A stretch of 64,000 nt of DNA, taken from positions 62,001-126,000 of the forward strand of contig NZ_CP016450.1 of the NCBI RefSeq assembly GCF_001713395.1. Direction: 5' to 3'. The notes under the pieces are model-generated. The model was given only the letters and a program-made list of their open reading frames with translations, was not told the origin of the DNA and made no database searches. A program made the translations under genes and the position numbers. Position 1 is the stretch's first letter. The number at the start of each line of letters is the position of its first letter. This document shows, piece by piece, positions 1 to 9,201 of the stretch. The DNA is from Sinorhizobium sp. RAC02 (GTDB lineage Bacteria > Pseudomonadota > Alphaproteobacteria > Rhizobiales > Rhizobiaceae).

Positions 1-808
1 CGAGCGGCGGCCGGCGCGGGGCGTCCAGATCACGCCTGCCGGCGAGCGCTTCATCAGTGCGGCGCGCATCATGCTGTCGGCGGCCACAGAATTCGACCGG
101 GCGATCGGCGACCTTGCGGACCGCGTACCGAAGGTGCTGCGTATCGGCTGTTTCGAGCCGTTCGGCGCGCTCTTCATGCCGGAAATGCTGCGCATGTATA
201 TCGACAATGTCGGTGACGTCGAGATCGACCTTCTCGAGGGTGACCAGGTGCGGCTGCAAGCCTGGCTGGCGGAGGGCATCATCGATCTCGCGATCCTCTA
301 CGACATCGGCGCGATCACCACCGGCACGATGACGAAGATCTGCAAGGTGCCGGCCCATGCCGTGCTGCATGTCGACGACCCGCTTGCGACGCGGGACGCC
401 GTCTGGCTTTCCGACATCGCAACGCGGCCCTTCGTGCTGCTCGACATGCCGCAGACGGCGGCCTACCTGCTCACCCTTTTCGACATTCTCGCAAAACGCC
501 CCGAGGTACGCTTTCACACCCGGTCCTACGAGACCGTGCGCTCTGCCGTCGCCTCCGGCTTCGGCATGTCCATCCTCAACATGCGCCCGATCGGCCGGGC
601 GACGGCCGATGGCCACGCCATCGTCCGCCTGCCGATCCTCGACGAACTGCCGCCACCCTCGGTCATCATCCTCGATCCCTACGGCGGCTCGAAACCTCTA
701 TTCGTGCGCCTCTTCATCGAAATCTTTCGGCGGTTCTTCCGAGAAGTGGGCCCGTCGCGGTTCTCGGTGACCACACGGGAGCGTGAAGCTTCGCTTCTGT
801 GGGATTGA
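1..808 (+). CDS. LysR-family transcriptional regulator, 3' part
   Basis: The frame is open from the left edge of the window to a TGA at 806-808, so the gene starts upstream. The first visible residues include RGVQITPAGERFI, the typical end of the LysR winged-helix domain and start of its linker helix. The remaining roughly 235 residues form a LysR substrate-binding domain of normal length, containing the usual VRSAVASGFGMSIL segment. The protein would be a ligand-responsive activator or repressor. Its target is not visible because most LysR proteins control a divergent neighbour that would lie left of the window. It may or may not act on the flavoenzyme gene that starts 288 nt downstream. Confidence 0.9.
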   Translation, partial: ERRPARGVQITPAGERFISAARIMLSAATEFDRAIGDLADRVPKVLRIGCFEPFGALFMPEMLRMYIDNVGDVEIDLLEGDQVRLQAWLAEGIIDLAILYDIGAITTGTMTKICKVPAHAVLHVDDPLATRDAVWLSDIATRPFVLLDMPQTAAYLLTLFDILAKRPEVRFHTRSYETVRSAVASGFGMSILNMRPIGRATADGHAIVRLPILDELPPPSVIILDPYGGSKPLFVRLFIEIFRRFFREVGPSRFSVTTREREASLLWD

Positions 809-1022
809 ACGCATCCCGGTCGGTTATGCCACCCTTCTCGCCTCTCGATGAGGTCCGCTAGCTGGTTTGCGTCCTCCTTTAGAAGGGCCCTATTTGGGAG
901 AGGTGTATCAAACACCATTCGGCCAATGAAATCGCTCATGGCCGAGTTTTCCTGTTTCCAATCATCGGCGACTCCCATCCGAGAGAATTCGGGCGTCAGC
1001 GTCTTTATGGCTTTGTGCGATA

Positions 1023-1085
1023 TTGACAAATCGTTATTCAGAATATCTTATTGTTATATCGATATATAAATATCGCATAGCGATA
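1023..1085 (+). promoter_or_regulatory. Putative promoter with two palindromes upstream of the flavoenzyme gene
   Basis: A -35-like TTGACA lies at 1023-1028, followed by a strongly AT-rich stretch; the -10 cannot be fixed with confidence. The 12-nt perfect palindrome TATATCGATATA is at 1055-1066. TATCGC/GCGATA with a 3-nt spacer is at 1071-1085, ending 11 nt before the start codon at 1097. Both fit operator half-sites for a dimeric repressor. The IclR protein encoded at 2607 is the obvious candidate, but this is inference from position. Confidence 0.4.
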
Positions 1086-1096
1086 GCAGGCATTGC

Positions 1097-2452
1097 ATGT
1101 ACGACCCCCTTGCCCATCCGTTCCCCGCCCGTAGCCACCCGAATCCAGAGTCTTACTGGCTGAAGGTCAGTGAAGGAGAAGCTCGCGACGATGGCCCCGT
1201 GGCGGGGGATGCCGACGTTGATGTCGCGATCATCGGTGGGGGGTATACCGGCCTTTCCGCGGCACTCGCTCTAGCCCGCGATTATGGGGTCAAGGCGACC
1301 GTTCTGGAGGCCCGCTCTTCCGCATGGGGCTGCAGCGGACGGAACGGAAGCTTCGCCCGGATCTCGGGCGGACGAGTTTCGTGGTCGGAACTTGTCAAGA
1401 CTCACGGGCCAGATGTTGCCCGGGCATATTTCAAGGAGCTCAAGCAAGGACTGGATACTGTTCGCGACTTGATCTCCGGCGGCAATATCGCTTGCGACAA
1501 GCAGCCTGACGGGGTCTACAAAGTCGCCACCTTCGCCAGTCATGCCCACTCGCTCCGTCGAGAAGAGGAACTCTACAACAACGTTCTCGGCTATCCGGCC
1601 CGGTATGAAGAGGCGAGCGGGCTGCGCGGCGTGCACGAAGGTCCCGAAAGCCACGGCGCCCTTTACCTGCCCGACGGGTTCTCGCTGAACCCCTTATTAT
1701 TGGCGCGCGGCCTCCATCGCATGGCGCGTGAACATGGCGCCTGTATCCACACGAATTCGCCTGTGACGGATTGGATTACCGAAGGCGGTGCGCATCGCCT
1801 CGTGACGCCGACCGGGACGATCCGGGCAAAGCGCGTCATTGTCGCGACCAACGGATACACGTCGTCGCAGCTGCACGCGCGTTTGGCGGCGCGTGTGCTG
1901 CCAGTCCACTCGCAAATCATCGTGACGGCCCCGATGAGCGATTCTCAGGTGGCGGCAAGCCTTCCATCGGGAAAGTGCATGTTCGATACCCGCGAATTGC
2001 TGTTCTACTATCGCCGTCTACCGGACAATCGAATGCTGTTCGGCGGGCGAAGTGCCATCACCGGCAAGGACGCGGAGGCGCCTCGCCATCGTCAATATCT
2101 CCACGATGCGATGACACGCAAATTTCCAGCGCTCGCTGGAATCGGCGTCGAGCACTGGTGGGGCGGTTGGGTGGCCGTCACGCGGAACTCCCTTCCGTTC
2201 TGCTATCAGGTGCCCGGAATGGGTGATGTGTTCACGGCCGGCGGCTACGCAGGCAGCGGCGTTTCCTTCTCGATCCACCTCGGCGCGAAGCTTGCGATGA
2301 TGGCGACGGGCCGGCCGTTCGAGACGGGCGCATCATTCCTCACGCGCCAACCGGAGCGCTACCCGTTCGCCTCTTTCATCCGGCTCGGGCAGTGGATGGC
2401 ATACCGCTGGCTTCATGCCAAGGATGCTCGCGAAGCGCGCAGAGCGGGATGA
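1097..2452 (+). CDS. FAD-dependent amine/amino acid oxidoreductase (DAO family)
   Basis: A 451-aa flavoprotein of the D-amino-acid-oxidase (DAO) superfamily. The ADP-binding GGGYTG motif is at residues 47-52 and a GCSGRNGS loop at about 78-85 matches the FAD-contacting GASGRNGG loop of this family. The N-terminal leader with a SYW motif and the overall length resemble gamma-glutamylputrescine oxidase/OrdL-type enzymes, which oxidise a primary or secondary amine to an imine or aldehyde plus ammonia. The substrate cannot be read from sequence. It is the first gene of an amine-catabolism block and is preceded by an AT-rich promoter with two palindromes. The ribosome binding site is weak (GCAGG). 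Confidence 0.85.
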   Translation: MYDPLAHPFPARSHPNPESYWLKVSEGEARDDGPVAGDADVDVAIIGGGYTGLSAALALARDYGVKATVLEARSSAWGCSGRNGSFARISGGRVSWSELVKTHGPDVARAYFKELKQGLDTVRDLISGGNIACDKQPDGVYKVATFASHAHSLRREEELYNNVLGYPARYEEASGLRGVHEGPESHGALYLPDGFSLNPLLLARGLHRMAREHGACIHTNSPVTDWITEGGAHRLVTPTGTIRAKRVIVATNGYTSSQLHARLAARVLPVHSQIIVTAPMSDSQVAASLPSGKCMFDTRELLFYYRRLPDNRMLFGGRSAITGKDAEAPRHRQYLHDAMTRKFPALAGIGVEHWWGGWVAVTRNSLPFCYQVPGMGDVFTAGGYAGSGVSFSIHLGAKLAMMATGRPFETGASFLTRQPERYPFASFIRLGQWMAYRWLHAKDAREARRAG

Positions 2453-2606
2453 CGCATATGCAGAAAGCCCTGCAACTTTTTTCACGATCTTCCCTGCTGG
2501 CTTTTGGTGAACTTCCATCGAGGCGGTCGGGCAAACTTGCCAGAGTGACAGCAAGAAAGCGGATGCTATGACAGTGGTCCCCTTCAACCTGCTGCGATCG
2601 AGTACA

Positions 2607-3419
2607 ATGACAGACGCTGAAGATTCACCTCTCTACGTTACCGCACTTGCCAAGGGCCTTTCCGTGTTGACGGCATTCGGTCCTTCTCAACCCGCCATGA
2701 ACCTGCTCGAACTGGCCGAAGCCACGGGCTTGAACAAGAGCACGATTCAACGTTCGGTGTTCACGCTTGAGGCGATGGGCTACCTCGCGCGCGAGGGTAA
2801 TTCCAAACGATACCGCCTGACGGTGAAATCCCTGGAGTTCGGAACGGGTTACCTTCAGACAAGCGAACTGATTGAGCGGGCGTCTCCTTATCTTCATGAG
2901 TTGAACCGCCAATGCCAGGAAAGCTGCAATCTGCTTGAACCGTCCGGAACGGAGATGGTCTACGTCTCGCGGTTCACCAGCCACAAGCAGATTACGATTC
3001 ACGTTCCCATCGGACACAGGCTGCCGATGTACTGCACGGCGGCTGGGCGCGCCTATCTCGCGGCACTGCCCGCAGAAGAGGCCGCGGAGACTGTCGCGCA
3101 GTCCCGGCTGATCGCTTTTACGCCCAGGACCATCGTCGATCCGGCTCAAATCCTTGACACGCTGGGCCGCACGCGCAGAGAGGGTTTTGCGCTCGTTGCC
3201 GAGGAAATCTACGTCGGCGACATCGCCGTCGGCGCCTGCATCGTCAACGCCGAAGGGCATCCTCTCGGTTCGATCAACATATCCGTGCCCTTCAGTCGCT
3301 GGCGGCCGGAGGACGTAGCTTCGGAGCTTGCTCCGCAGGTGGTCAATGCTGCCAGAGCGATATCGAGCGCCGCCAAAGGACTGAAACCCCCAGGCGCTGC
3401 CAGAAGCAAATCCCAGTAA
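2607..3419 (+). CDS. IclR-family transcriptional regulator
   Basis: About 270 aa. An N-terminal winged helix-turn-helix (about residues 10-72, with LAEATGLNKSTIQRSVFTLE) is followed by an IclR effector domain containing the typical MYCTAAGRAYLA segment. IclR proteins bind small acids or amino-acid-derived ligands and control nearby catabolic operons. I start it at ATG 2607, about 14 residues before the helix-turn-helix as in the family; an in-frame ATG at 2568 would add 13 residues, and neither start has a strong ribosome binding site. It sits between the DAO-type oxidase and ridA, so it probably regulates this amine cluster. Confidence 0.88.
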   Translation: MTDAEDSPLYVTALAKGLSVLTAFGPSQPAMNLLELAEATGLNKSTIQRSVFTLEAMGYLAREGNSKRYRLTVKSLEFGTGYLQTSELIERASPYLHELNRQCQESCNLLEPSGTEMVYVSRFTSHKQITIHVPIGHRLPMYCTAAGRAYLAALPAEEAAETVAQSRLIAFTPRTIVDPAQILDTLGRTRREGFALVAEEIYVGDIAVGACIVNAEGHPLGSINISVPFSRWRPEDVASELAPQVVNAARAISSAAKGLKPPGAARSKSQ

Positions 3420-3441
3420 CAGCCTACTTCGAGGAGAGAGC

Positions 3442-3801
3442 ATGCCGATCCAACGTTTTGAACCAAACGGAAAACGTCTCAGCCACGTGCTGGTCCACAA
3501 TGGGATCGCCTACGTCACAGGCCAGGTTCCAGCCGACCGTAACCAGGATGTTTCCGGGCAGACGGTCCAGGTTCTTGCGCGGATCGACGAACTCCTCGCA
3601 AAGGCGGGTACGGACAAGTCCAAAATCCTTTTCGCACAGGTCTGGCTAAAGCATGTCGTCTCGGATTTCGCAGCCATGAACAAGGCTTGGGAAGACTGGA
3701 TTCCCGAAGATGCGCTCCCCGCGAGAGCGACGGTAGAAGCAAACCTCGCAGCCGAGAACATCCTGGTCGAGATCGCGGTCCAGGCCGCTGTCGAATCCTG
3801 A
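3442..3801 (+). CDS. RidA family enamine/imine deaminase
   Basis: 119 aa, the standard length of the RidA/YjgF/UK114 family, with the C-terminal PARATVEANLA segment that carries the conserved substrate-binding arginine. RidA enzymes hydrolyse reactive enamines and imines to the keto compound and ammonia, protecting PLP enzymes. Here the gene follows the IclR regulator by 22 nt, with a good ribosome binding site (GAGGAGAG), and lies among several flavin amine oxidases whose first products are imines, so clearing those imines is a sensible role. This is inference from context; the family assignment is firm. Confidence 0.9.
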   Translation: MPIQRFEPNGKRLSHVLVHNGIAYVTGQVPADRNQDVSGQTVQVLARIDELLAKAGTDKSKILFAQVWLKHVVSDFAAMNKAWEDWIPEDALPARATVEANLAAENILVEIAVQAAVES

Positions 3802-3854
3802 AAACACCGAAACCAAAAAGCAGACCAACTCCAAGCAAAAGGATGGGGAACAAA

Positions 3855-4865
3855 ATGCGTAGGACCTTAGCAATCACGGCCGTGGCGACACTGCTTGCCG
3901 GCACGGCGGTCAGTGCCGCCGACACCACCTTGACGATTTCCAGTTACGGTGGTGGTTACCAGGAGGCCCAGTCAAAGTCGTATTTCCAGCCCTTCATGGC
4001 ACAGAATCCGACTGTCAAGATCGTGGAAGACAGCTCTTCGAGCAACGCAAAGCTCAAGGCCATGGTCGAGACAGGCAATGTCACGCTTGACATCCTGGTG
4101 ACCGACGACAGCTTCGGGCTCGAAGCGGATGGCAAGTGGCTCGAGCCGATCGACTACGCGATCGTCGACAAGTCGAAGTTCATCGAAGGCGCCGCTGGCA
4201 CGTATCGCGTCGCCGCCGACATCGAAGGCACGGTGCTGGCTTACAATTCCGAGGAGTTTTCGGGAGAGGCGCCGAAGGGTTTCTCCGATTTCTTCAACTC
4301 CACGAAATTTCCTGGCTCGCGTGCTGTCTGGAAATATGCGGCGTCGGGTATTTTCGAAGCTGCCCTCATTGCCGATGGCGTCAAGGCAGAGGACCTCTAC
4401 CCAATCGACGTGGAACGGGCCCTGAAGAAGCTTGATACGATCAAGTCCGATATCGTGTGGTGGGAAAGCGGCTCGCAGTCCGAGCAGCTGCTGTCGAGCG
4501 GCGAGGCGAGCATGGCTCTCGTCTGGGTCGGGCGAGCCGTCAGCGTCGCCAACAAGGGCATCAAGATCGACTGGACCAACTGGACGTCGCAGACGGGCTA
4601 CTGGGTGGTTCCGAAGGGTACGAAGAACAAGGAAGCTGCCATGAAGGCAATCAGCTTCTTTACCGAGCCCGCCCAGCAGATCGAATTCACCAAGTACATG
4701 CCCTATGGTCCCTCCAACAAGAACGCCGTCGGCTCTGTCGACAGCACGTTCAAGGGTAGCCTGCCGACGGATCATCTCGACACGCGCGTCCTCATGAACG
4801 CCGACTGGTGGGCAGAGAACGGTGCGAAGATCGATCTCCGCTTCCAGGAATGGCTGCTTCAGTAA
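3855..4865 (+). CDS. ABC transporter substrate-binding protein, polyamine/opine type
   Basis: About 336 aa with a Sec signal peptide (MRRTLAITAVATLL..., probable cleavage after AVSA near residue 21). The mature part begins with LTISSYGGGYQ, typical of PotD/PotF-like and opine-type periplasmic binding proteins. It delivers substrate to the two permeases and the ATPase encoded immediately downstream. The start at ATG 3855 gives a proper signal peptide; ATG 3843 in the same frame is an alternative, and the purine-rich AAAAGGATGGGGA lies just upstream. The ligand (putrescine, spermidine, an opine or another amine) cannot be decided from sequence. A 9-bp hairpin follows the stop codon. Confidence 0.88.
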   Translation: MRRTLAITAVATLLAGTAVSAADTTLTISSYGGGYQEAQSKSYFQPFMAQNPTVKIVEDSSSSNAKLKAMVETGNVTLDILVTDDSFGLEADGKWLEPIDYAIVDKSKFIEGAAGTYRVAADIEGTVLAYNSEEFSGEAPKGFSDFFNSTKFPGSRAVWKYAASGIFEAALIADGVKAEDLYPIDVERALKKLDTIKSDIVWWESGSQSEQLLSSGEASMALVWVGRAVSVANKGIKIDWTNWTSQTGYWVVPKGTKNKEAAMKAISFFTEPAQQIEFTKYMPYGPSNKNAVGSVDSTFKGSLPTDHLDTRVLMNADWWAENGAKIDLRFQEWLLQ

Positions 4866-4878
4866 GGCTTTCGGCCGG

Positions 4879-4903
4879 AGACCCGCCGATCTCGGGCGGG
4901 TCT
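4879..4903 (+). promoter_or_regulatory. Intercistronic hairpin after the binding-protein gene
   Basis: AGACCCGCC (4879-4887) pairs with GGCGGGTCT (4895-4903) around a 7-nt loop. It lies between the binding-protein gene and the first permease and has no long T-run. Such hairpins often stabilise the upstream mRNA or partly terminate, so that binding protein is made in excess over permease. That role is inferred. Confidence 0.5.
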
Positions 4904-4930
4904 TCTCCCAACGTTCTGTTCGGAAACACA

Positions 4931-5821
4931 ATGACCGCATCAATCAACGATCGCAGCTTGCCGATGAAGGCGGGGCCGCAGCGGAGCGTCCGGCTGCCGC
5001 CGGTGCTTTGGCTGATCGTCCCCTCGATCCTCTTCCTTGCACTGTTCTTTGTGTTTCCCCTGCTAAAGCTCGTGGCGATCTCGCTGCCCGGTGGCAGTGT
5101 CGAGTACTACCAGCAGATTTTCACGACCCCGATCTTCCTGCGGGTCATTGGCGAGACTTTCCGGGTTTCGCTCATCGTGACCGTTGTCACGGTCGTCGTC
5201 GCCTATCCGTATGCCTATGCCATGGCGCATGGCGGGCGTTCTGTCCTTCTGCTTCTCACCATCGCACTGCTCATTCCTTTCTGGGTGAGCCTTCTGCTAC
5301 GCAGTTTCTCGTGGATCGTGCTGCTTCAGAACAGCGGTCTGATCAACGACTTCCTGATCGCAATGGGTCTGATCGACAAACCGCTTCGCCTCATCCGAAC
5401 TCCGTTGGGCGTGACGATCGGCATGGTGCATATCCTTCTGCCCTACGCGGTGCTGCCGCTCTACACTGTCATGAAGAAGATAGATCTTCGCCTGATGGAG
5501 GCTTCGTCCATCTGCGGTGCGAGCTGGCTGCGTGGGTTCGCGCGGATCTATTTTCCATTGTCCTTGCCCGGTGTCGTGGCGTCGGCAATCCTGGCGTTCA
5601 CGCTGGCGCTCGGCTTCTACATTACCCCGGCTTTGCTCGGCAGCCCGCGTGACATGATGATCGCCCAGATGATCGCGGGGCAATTCAATGAACAGCTGAA
5701 TTTTGGTCTGGGCGCCGCGCTCGCGGTTGTCCTCATGGTCTTGACGGCCGTCGCCTTCGGACTGTTCGGCAGTGTGTGGGCCGCCCTGCAACTGCGTGGC
5801 CGGCGCAGGGGGGAGGCGTGA
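4931..5821 (+). CDS. ABC transporter permease (PotB-like)
   Basis: About 296 aa with six predicted hydrophobic segments, starting at WLIVPSILFLALFFVFPLL. The cytoplasmic EAA-type loop (MEASSICGASWLRGFARIYFPLSLPG) is the ATPase contact motif of polyamine-type inner-membrane permeases. The start at ATG 4931 is chosen because upstream in-frame sequence overlaps the preceding gene and is not membrane-like. The gene ends 1 nt before the second permease, so the two subunits are translated together and form the heterodimeric channel. Confidence 0.88.
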   Translation: MTASINDRSLPMKAGPQRSVRLPPVLWLIVPSILFLALFFVFPLLKLVAISLPGGSVEYYQQIFTTPIFLRVIGETFRVSLIVTVVTVVVAYPYAYAMAHGGRSVLLLLTIALLIPFWVSLLLRSFSWIVLLQNSGLINDFLIAMGLIDKPLRLIRTPLGVTIGMVHILLPYAVLPLYTVMKKIDLRLMEASSICGASWLRGFARIYFPLSLPGVVASAILAFTLALGFYITPALLGSPRDMMIAQMIAGQFNEQLNFGLGAALAVVLMVLTAVAFGLFGSVWAALQLRGRRRGEA

Positions 5822-5822
5822 C

Positions 5823-6599
5823 ATGGACAAGCTGAGACGCATTCTCTTCTGGTTTGTAGTCGCCCTGACGGCCTTGTTCCTGCTGCTGCCAACGCTGATC
5901 ATCGTGCCGATGTCGTTCACGACAACGCCATCGCTCGAATTCCCCCCCGTGGGCTTCACCCTCGAATGGTACGGCAAGGTTATCGGAGCATCCGACTGGC
6001 AAGGGGCGCTCGTGAACAGTCTGATCGTCGCCGTGGCCGCATCGGTCCTCGCGACTGTCATTGGAACTGCGGCCGCACTTGCATTGCACGTGCATCGGTT
6101 CCCCGGAAAGACCCTCGTCATGGGGCTGCTCCTCAGCCCGATGGTCACACCCGTCATCGTTCTTGCGGTGGGGATGTATATGGTCTTCTCCGGATGGGGG
6201 CTGGTCGCGACCCGGCTTGGATTGATCTTCGCCCATACGGTCCTTGCGATACCCTTTGTTGTGGTGTCCGTGCTGGCAAGTTCGAAAATGGTGAATCCGT
6301 CGCTGGCGCCTGCCAGCCTGGGCCTGGGAGCGGGCCATTGGTTCACCTTCCGCAGGGTTACGCTGCCGCTGATCATGCCTGGTGTTTTGTCGGGAGCGAT
6401 CTTTGCTTTCATCACATCCTGGGACGAAGTCGTCATCGCGCTGTTTCTCGCCGACGCCCAGACCCGCACGGTTCCGATCATGATCTGGAATCAGGTGCGA
6501 ACCAATCTCGACCCTGCCACGGCCGCCGTTGCTGCGATCCTCATCGTGCTGTCGGCGCTTGGCGTCCTTCTTTCCTACAAATTCAGGGAATCCAGATGA
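5823..6599 (+). CDS. ABC transporter permease (PotC-like)
   Basis: About 258 aa and six hydrophobic segments. The EAA-like loop (APASLGLGAGHWFTFRRVTLPL) and the following MPGVLSGAIFAFITSWDEVV segment are characteristic of PotC/PotI-type permeases. Start ATG 5823 lies one base after the TGA of the previous gene, preceded by the G-rich GGGGGAGG ribosome binding site. Its end overlaps the ATPase gene (ATGATGA junction), indicating translational coupling. It is the partner of the upstream permease in one importer. Confidence 0.88.
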   Translation: MDKLRRILFWFVVALTALFLLLPTLIIVPMSFTTTPSLEFPPVGFTLEWYGKVIGASDWQGALVNSLIVAVAASVLATVIGTAAALALHVHRFPGKTLVMGLLLSPMVTPVIVLAVGMYMVFSGWGLVATRLGLIFAHTVLAIPFVVVSVLASSKMVNPSLAPASLGLGAGHWFTFRRVTLPLIMPGVLSGAIFAFITSWDEVVIALFLADAQTRTVPIMIWNQVRTNLDPATAAVAAILIVLSALGVLLSYKFRESR

Positions 6600-7711
6600 T
6601 GAACGCCGCCCTTGAGAACACTGCGGGACCGGCAATGAAGCTCGACGGGGTTTCGAAACTCTATGGAGCCGTCAAGGCTCTCGACAACGTGTCGTTCGAG
6701 CTTAGAAAAGGCGAATTCCTGACCATGCTCGGCCCTTCGGGGTCTGGAAAGACGACCTCGCTTCGCGCCATCGCCGGCTTCATCCAGCCAACATCCGGAC
6801 GGCTGTTCATCGACGGCCGGGATATGACGGTGGTCCCGCCGCAGAAGCGAAACATCGGAATGATGTTCCAGGATTATGCGCTTTTCCCGCACATGTCCGT
6901 TCTGGAGAACGTCGGCTATCCGCTCGAGACGCGCGGCATCAAGCGGGTCGAGCGGGAAAAGCGAAGCATGGAGATGCTTGAGATCGTCGGCCTTGCCCAT
7001 TGTGCGAACCGCTATCCGAAGGAAATGTCCGGCGGCCAGCAGCAGCGCGTGGCGCTCGCCCGTGCGCTCGTGTTCAAACCCGACATCGTCCTTCTGGACG
7101 AACCGATGGCCGCACTCGACAAGAAGCTACGCGGTCAGATGCAGATCGAGATCATGCACATCACCCGGCAGGTCGGCGCGACCGTGGTCTCGGTCACGCA
7201 CGATCAGGAGGAGGCGCTTGTCATGAGCGATCGCATCGCCGTCTTCAAGGATGGTCGCCTCGAGCAAATCGGCACGCCGCATGAGCTTTATCTCCGGCCG
7301 CGATCCGAATTCGTCGCCGACTTCATCGGAGAAGCCAACCTGTTGCGCGGCAATGTCCGATCGACAGGTGATGGCGTTGTCATCGAAGGCGAGAGTTGGA
7401 AGGCAAACCTCCCCAAAGATGATCCCCGGGCGCAGTCTCTAGCGGGTGCGCAGAAGGCCTGCGTGGTGCTTCGTCCTGAGCGCATCCATGCGGTTCCGGT
7501 GGGTACCGCACTGGAGAATGCGGGCGAGGGGGTGATCGAGGACAAGATCTACCTTGGCGTGGAATATAGGCTCGTCGTCCGGATGGCCGATGGCGGCAAG
7601 ATCAATCTTTGCAGCCGGGATGTCGCTTCGATCGCGGCGATGAACCCCGGTGAGCGGATCGGCCTGGCCTGGGCCGTCGATGACATCGTGGTCATCGGCG
7701 GGTGCGGGTGA
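6596..7711 (+). CDS. ABC transporter ATP-binding protein (PotA-like)
   Basis: About 371 aa. Walker A GPSGSGKT is at residues 46-53, followed by the Q-loop MMFQDYALFPHMSV, the signature MSGGQQQRVALARAL, Walker B IVLLDEPMAALD and the switch histidine in SVTHDQEEAL. The C-terminal third is a TOBE-type regulatory domain (VLRPERIHAV...), as in PotA/MalK-like importer ATPases. Start ATG 6596 overlaps the permease stop; ATG 6599 is equally possible. It energises the upstream two-permease importer. Confidence 0.92.
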   Translation: MMNAALENTAGPAMKLDGVSKLYGAVKALDNVSFELRKGEFLTMLGPSGSGKTTSLRAIAGFIQPTSGRLFIDGRDMTVVPPQKRNIGMMFQDYALFPHMSVLENVGYPLETRGIKRVEREKRSMEMLEIVGLAHCANRYPKEMSGGQQQRVALARALVFKPDIVLLDEPMAALDKKLRGQMQIEIMHITRQVGATVVSVTHDQEEALVMSDRIAVFKDGRLEQIGTPHELYLRPRSEFVADFIGEANLLRGNVRSTGDGVVIEGESWKANLPKDDPRAQSLAGAQKACVVLRPERIHAVPVGTALENAGEGVIEDKIYLGVEYRLVVRMADGGKINLCSRDVASIAAMNPGERIGLAWAVDDIVVIGGCG

Positions 7712-7734
7712 TCAGGCGATACGGGGGGCGGACT

Positions 7735-9201
7735 GTGAGCCATGACGAGCAGCAGGCGGGCGTGGTGTTCTTTTGGAACGGCTCCAGGATCCGGGCAGAG
7801 CAGAGCGACAGTGTTGCCGCTGCCCTTTGGCGAGCCGGGATCATTACCCTTGCGCGCTCGCGCAAGCTTCACCGTGCGCTCGGTTACAGCGGGTCGTATC
7901 CGACGGGCGTGCTGGCCCGGGTGAATGGGCGCCCGAACGTCCGGCTCGACCAGGTTCGTGCGCAAGACGGCCTCGTCGTCGAAATGCAGAATACCTGGCC
8001 GTCCCCGCGTTTCGATCTTCTCAGATTAGCTCAGTTCTTGCCGTCGAAGGCCGTCTATGGTGGTTTCGAACATGGCGCCTGGATGCCGAGGTCCGGGCTG
8101 GCCTATCGTTTGGCTGAACGGGCAATGGCAAACCTTGCGGGCGTGGCCCGACCTGCCGACGTCACCATTCAAGCCCTGGCGGTGCCCGGTGAATGTGTTG
8201 CAGTGGATTGCCTTGTTGTCGGCGGAGGCCCTGCCGGGATTTCGGAGGCAAACCAACGGACTGCGTTGGGTGAAACGGTAGCGCTTGTCACGAGAGGGGA
8301 AAGCCTTGCCCGTTTTGCGGGTTCTCTGGGAATGGCCGTCGAGCCGCTTCATCCGCAGGTCCGGCTGTTTGCGGGCATGGAGCTTTTTGGTGTGTATCGC
8401 GAAGGCGCGATCATGGTCGGATCCCCGCACGACAATACGCGGGGTGCTGTCGTGTTCGAGCCCCGCACGGCCGTGTTGGCGACCGGTCGGCGATCCATAC
8501 CCCCCTTGGTCAAGGGCAATCAGTTGCCCGGCGTACTGGATGCGCATTCCGCGCTTCAGCTCGCCGCCATTCACAACGTCATACCGGGAAGCCGCGTTGC
8601 GGTGGTGGGGACAGGAGCCGAGAATGCAGTCGCGGAAAGACTTGCTGCTCTCGGCGTGAAGGTGGTTCACCAAGGACGGGTCGAAGAACTCGTCGAGATC
8701 GAAGGGCGGAACCGTGTCACGGCAATTCGTGCCGCCGCGCAAATCCGGTGCGATGCCGTCGTTCACGCCGGTCCGTGGAGGATCGATCCAAGCCTTGACT
8801 TCCAGGCGTCGGGCGATGGGATTTTTCAGATGCAGGCGCGTCCTCTGCCGGGCTCGATGTCCGTCGTCGGCGCAGCGGCGTTGGGGGACGAACGCATTTC
8901 TGCGCGCAGGCATCTTCACCCCGACACCTTGATTTGCCCCTGCATGGATGTGACGGCCGGCGAACTCTACTGCCACATCGACGATGGCGAGACGGACCCT
9001 GAAGTTTTGAAACGGCTGACATCCTGTGGCATGGGGACTTGTCAGGGTTTTCCGTGCTGGGAGCACATGCTGGCGATGCTTGCGGCGCGCATGGGAACCG
9101 AACCGGAGATATTCGCTCGCCCAACCCACAGGCCCCCGCGTCGTTCGATAACGGTGGCACAGGCCGCGGGGCTTGCCGGGCTCGTGGAGCCTGACCGATG
9201 A
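7735..9201 (+). CDS. SoxA/HcnAB-like flavoprotein oxidase subunit with BFD [2Fe-2S] domain
   Basis: About 488 aa. Residues 1-90 form a Fer2_4-like domain as in the N-terminus of sarcosine oxidase alpha (note SRKLHRALGYSGSYPTGVLARVNG), but without ferredoxin cysteines. A pyridine-nucleotide/FAD fold follows (GGGPAG at 163-168, second GTGAEN motif). The C-terminus carries a BFD-type iron-sulfur motif, Cys401, Cys403, Cys431 and Cys436 (ICPC ... SCGMGTC). The order matches HcnA+HcnB or opine oxidase subunits fused in one chain. GTG 7735 is chosen because of the upstream GGGGGGCGG; GTG 7702 is an in-frame alternative overlapping the ATPase gene. It overlaps the next gene by ATGA and presumably forms a heteromeric amine/opine dehydrogenase with it. 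Confidence 0.82.
   Translation: MSHDEQQAGVVFFWNGSRIRAEQSDSVAAALWRAGIITLARSRKLHRALGYSGSYPTGVLARVNGRPNVRLDQVRAQDGLVVEMQNTWPSPRFDLLRLAQFLPSKAVYGGFEHGAWMPRSGLAYRLAERAMANLAGVARPADVTIQALAVPGECVAVDCLVVGGGPAGISEANQRTALGETVALVTRGESLARFAGSLGMAVEPLHPQVRLFAGMELFGVYREGAIMVGSPHDNTRGAVVFEPRTAVLATGRRSIPPLVKGNQLPGVLDAHSALQLAAIHNVIPGSRVAVVGTGAENAVAERLAALGVKVVHQGRVEELVEIEGRNRVTAIRAAAQIRCDAVVHAGPWRIDPSLDFQASGDGIFQMQARPLPGSMSVVGAAALGDERISARRHLHPDTLICPCMDVTAGELYCHIDDGETDPEVLKRLTSCGMGTCQGFPCWEHMLAMLAARMGTEPEIFARPTHRPPRRSITVAQAAGLAGLVEPDR

Noticed and set aside
679..1029. 116-codon open frame on the minus strand overlapping the LysR gene end
   Set aside because: Overlaps a certain gene by 130 nt and has no recognisable motif or ribosome binding site. 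A decayed gene remnant in 809-1020 cannot be excluded.
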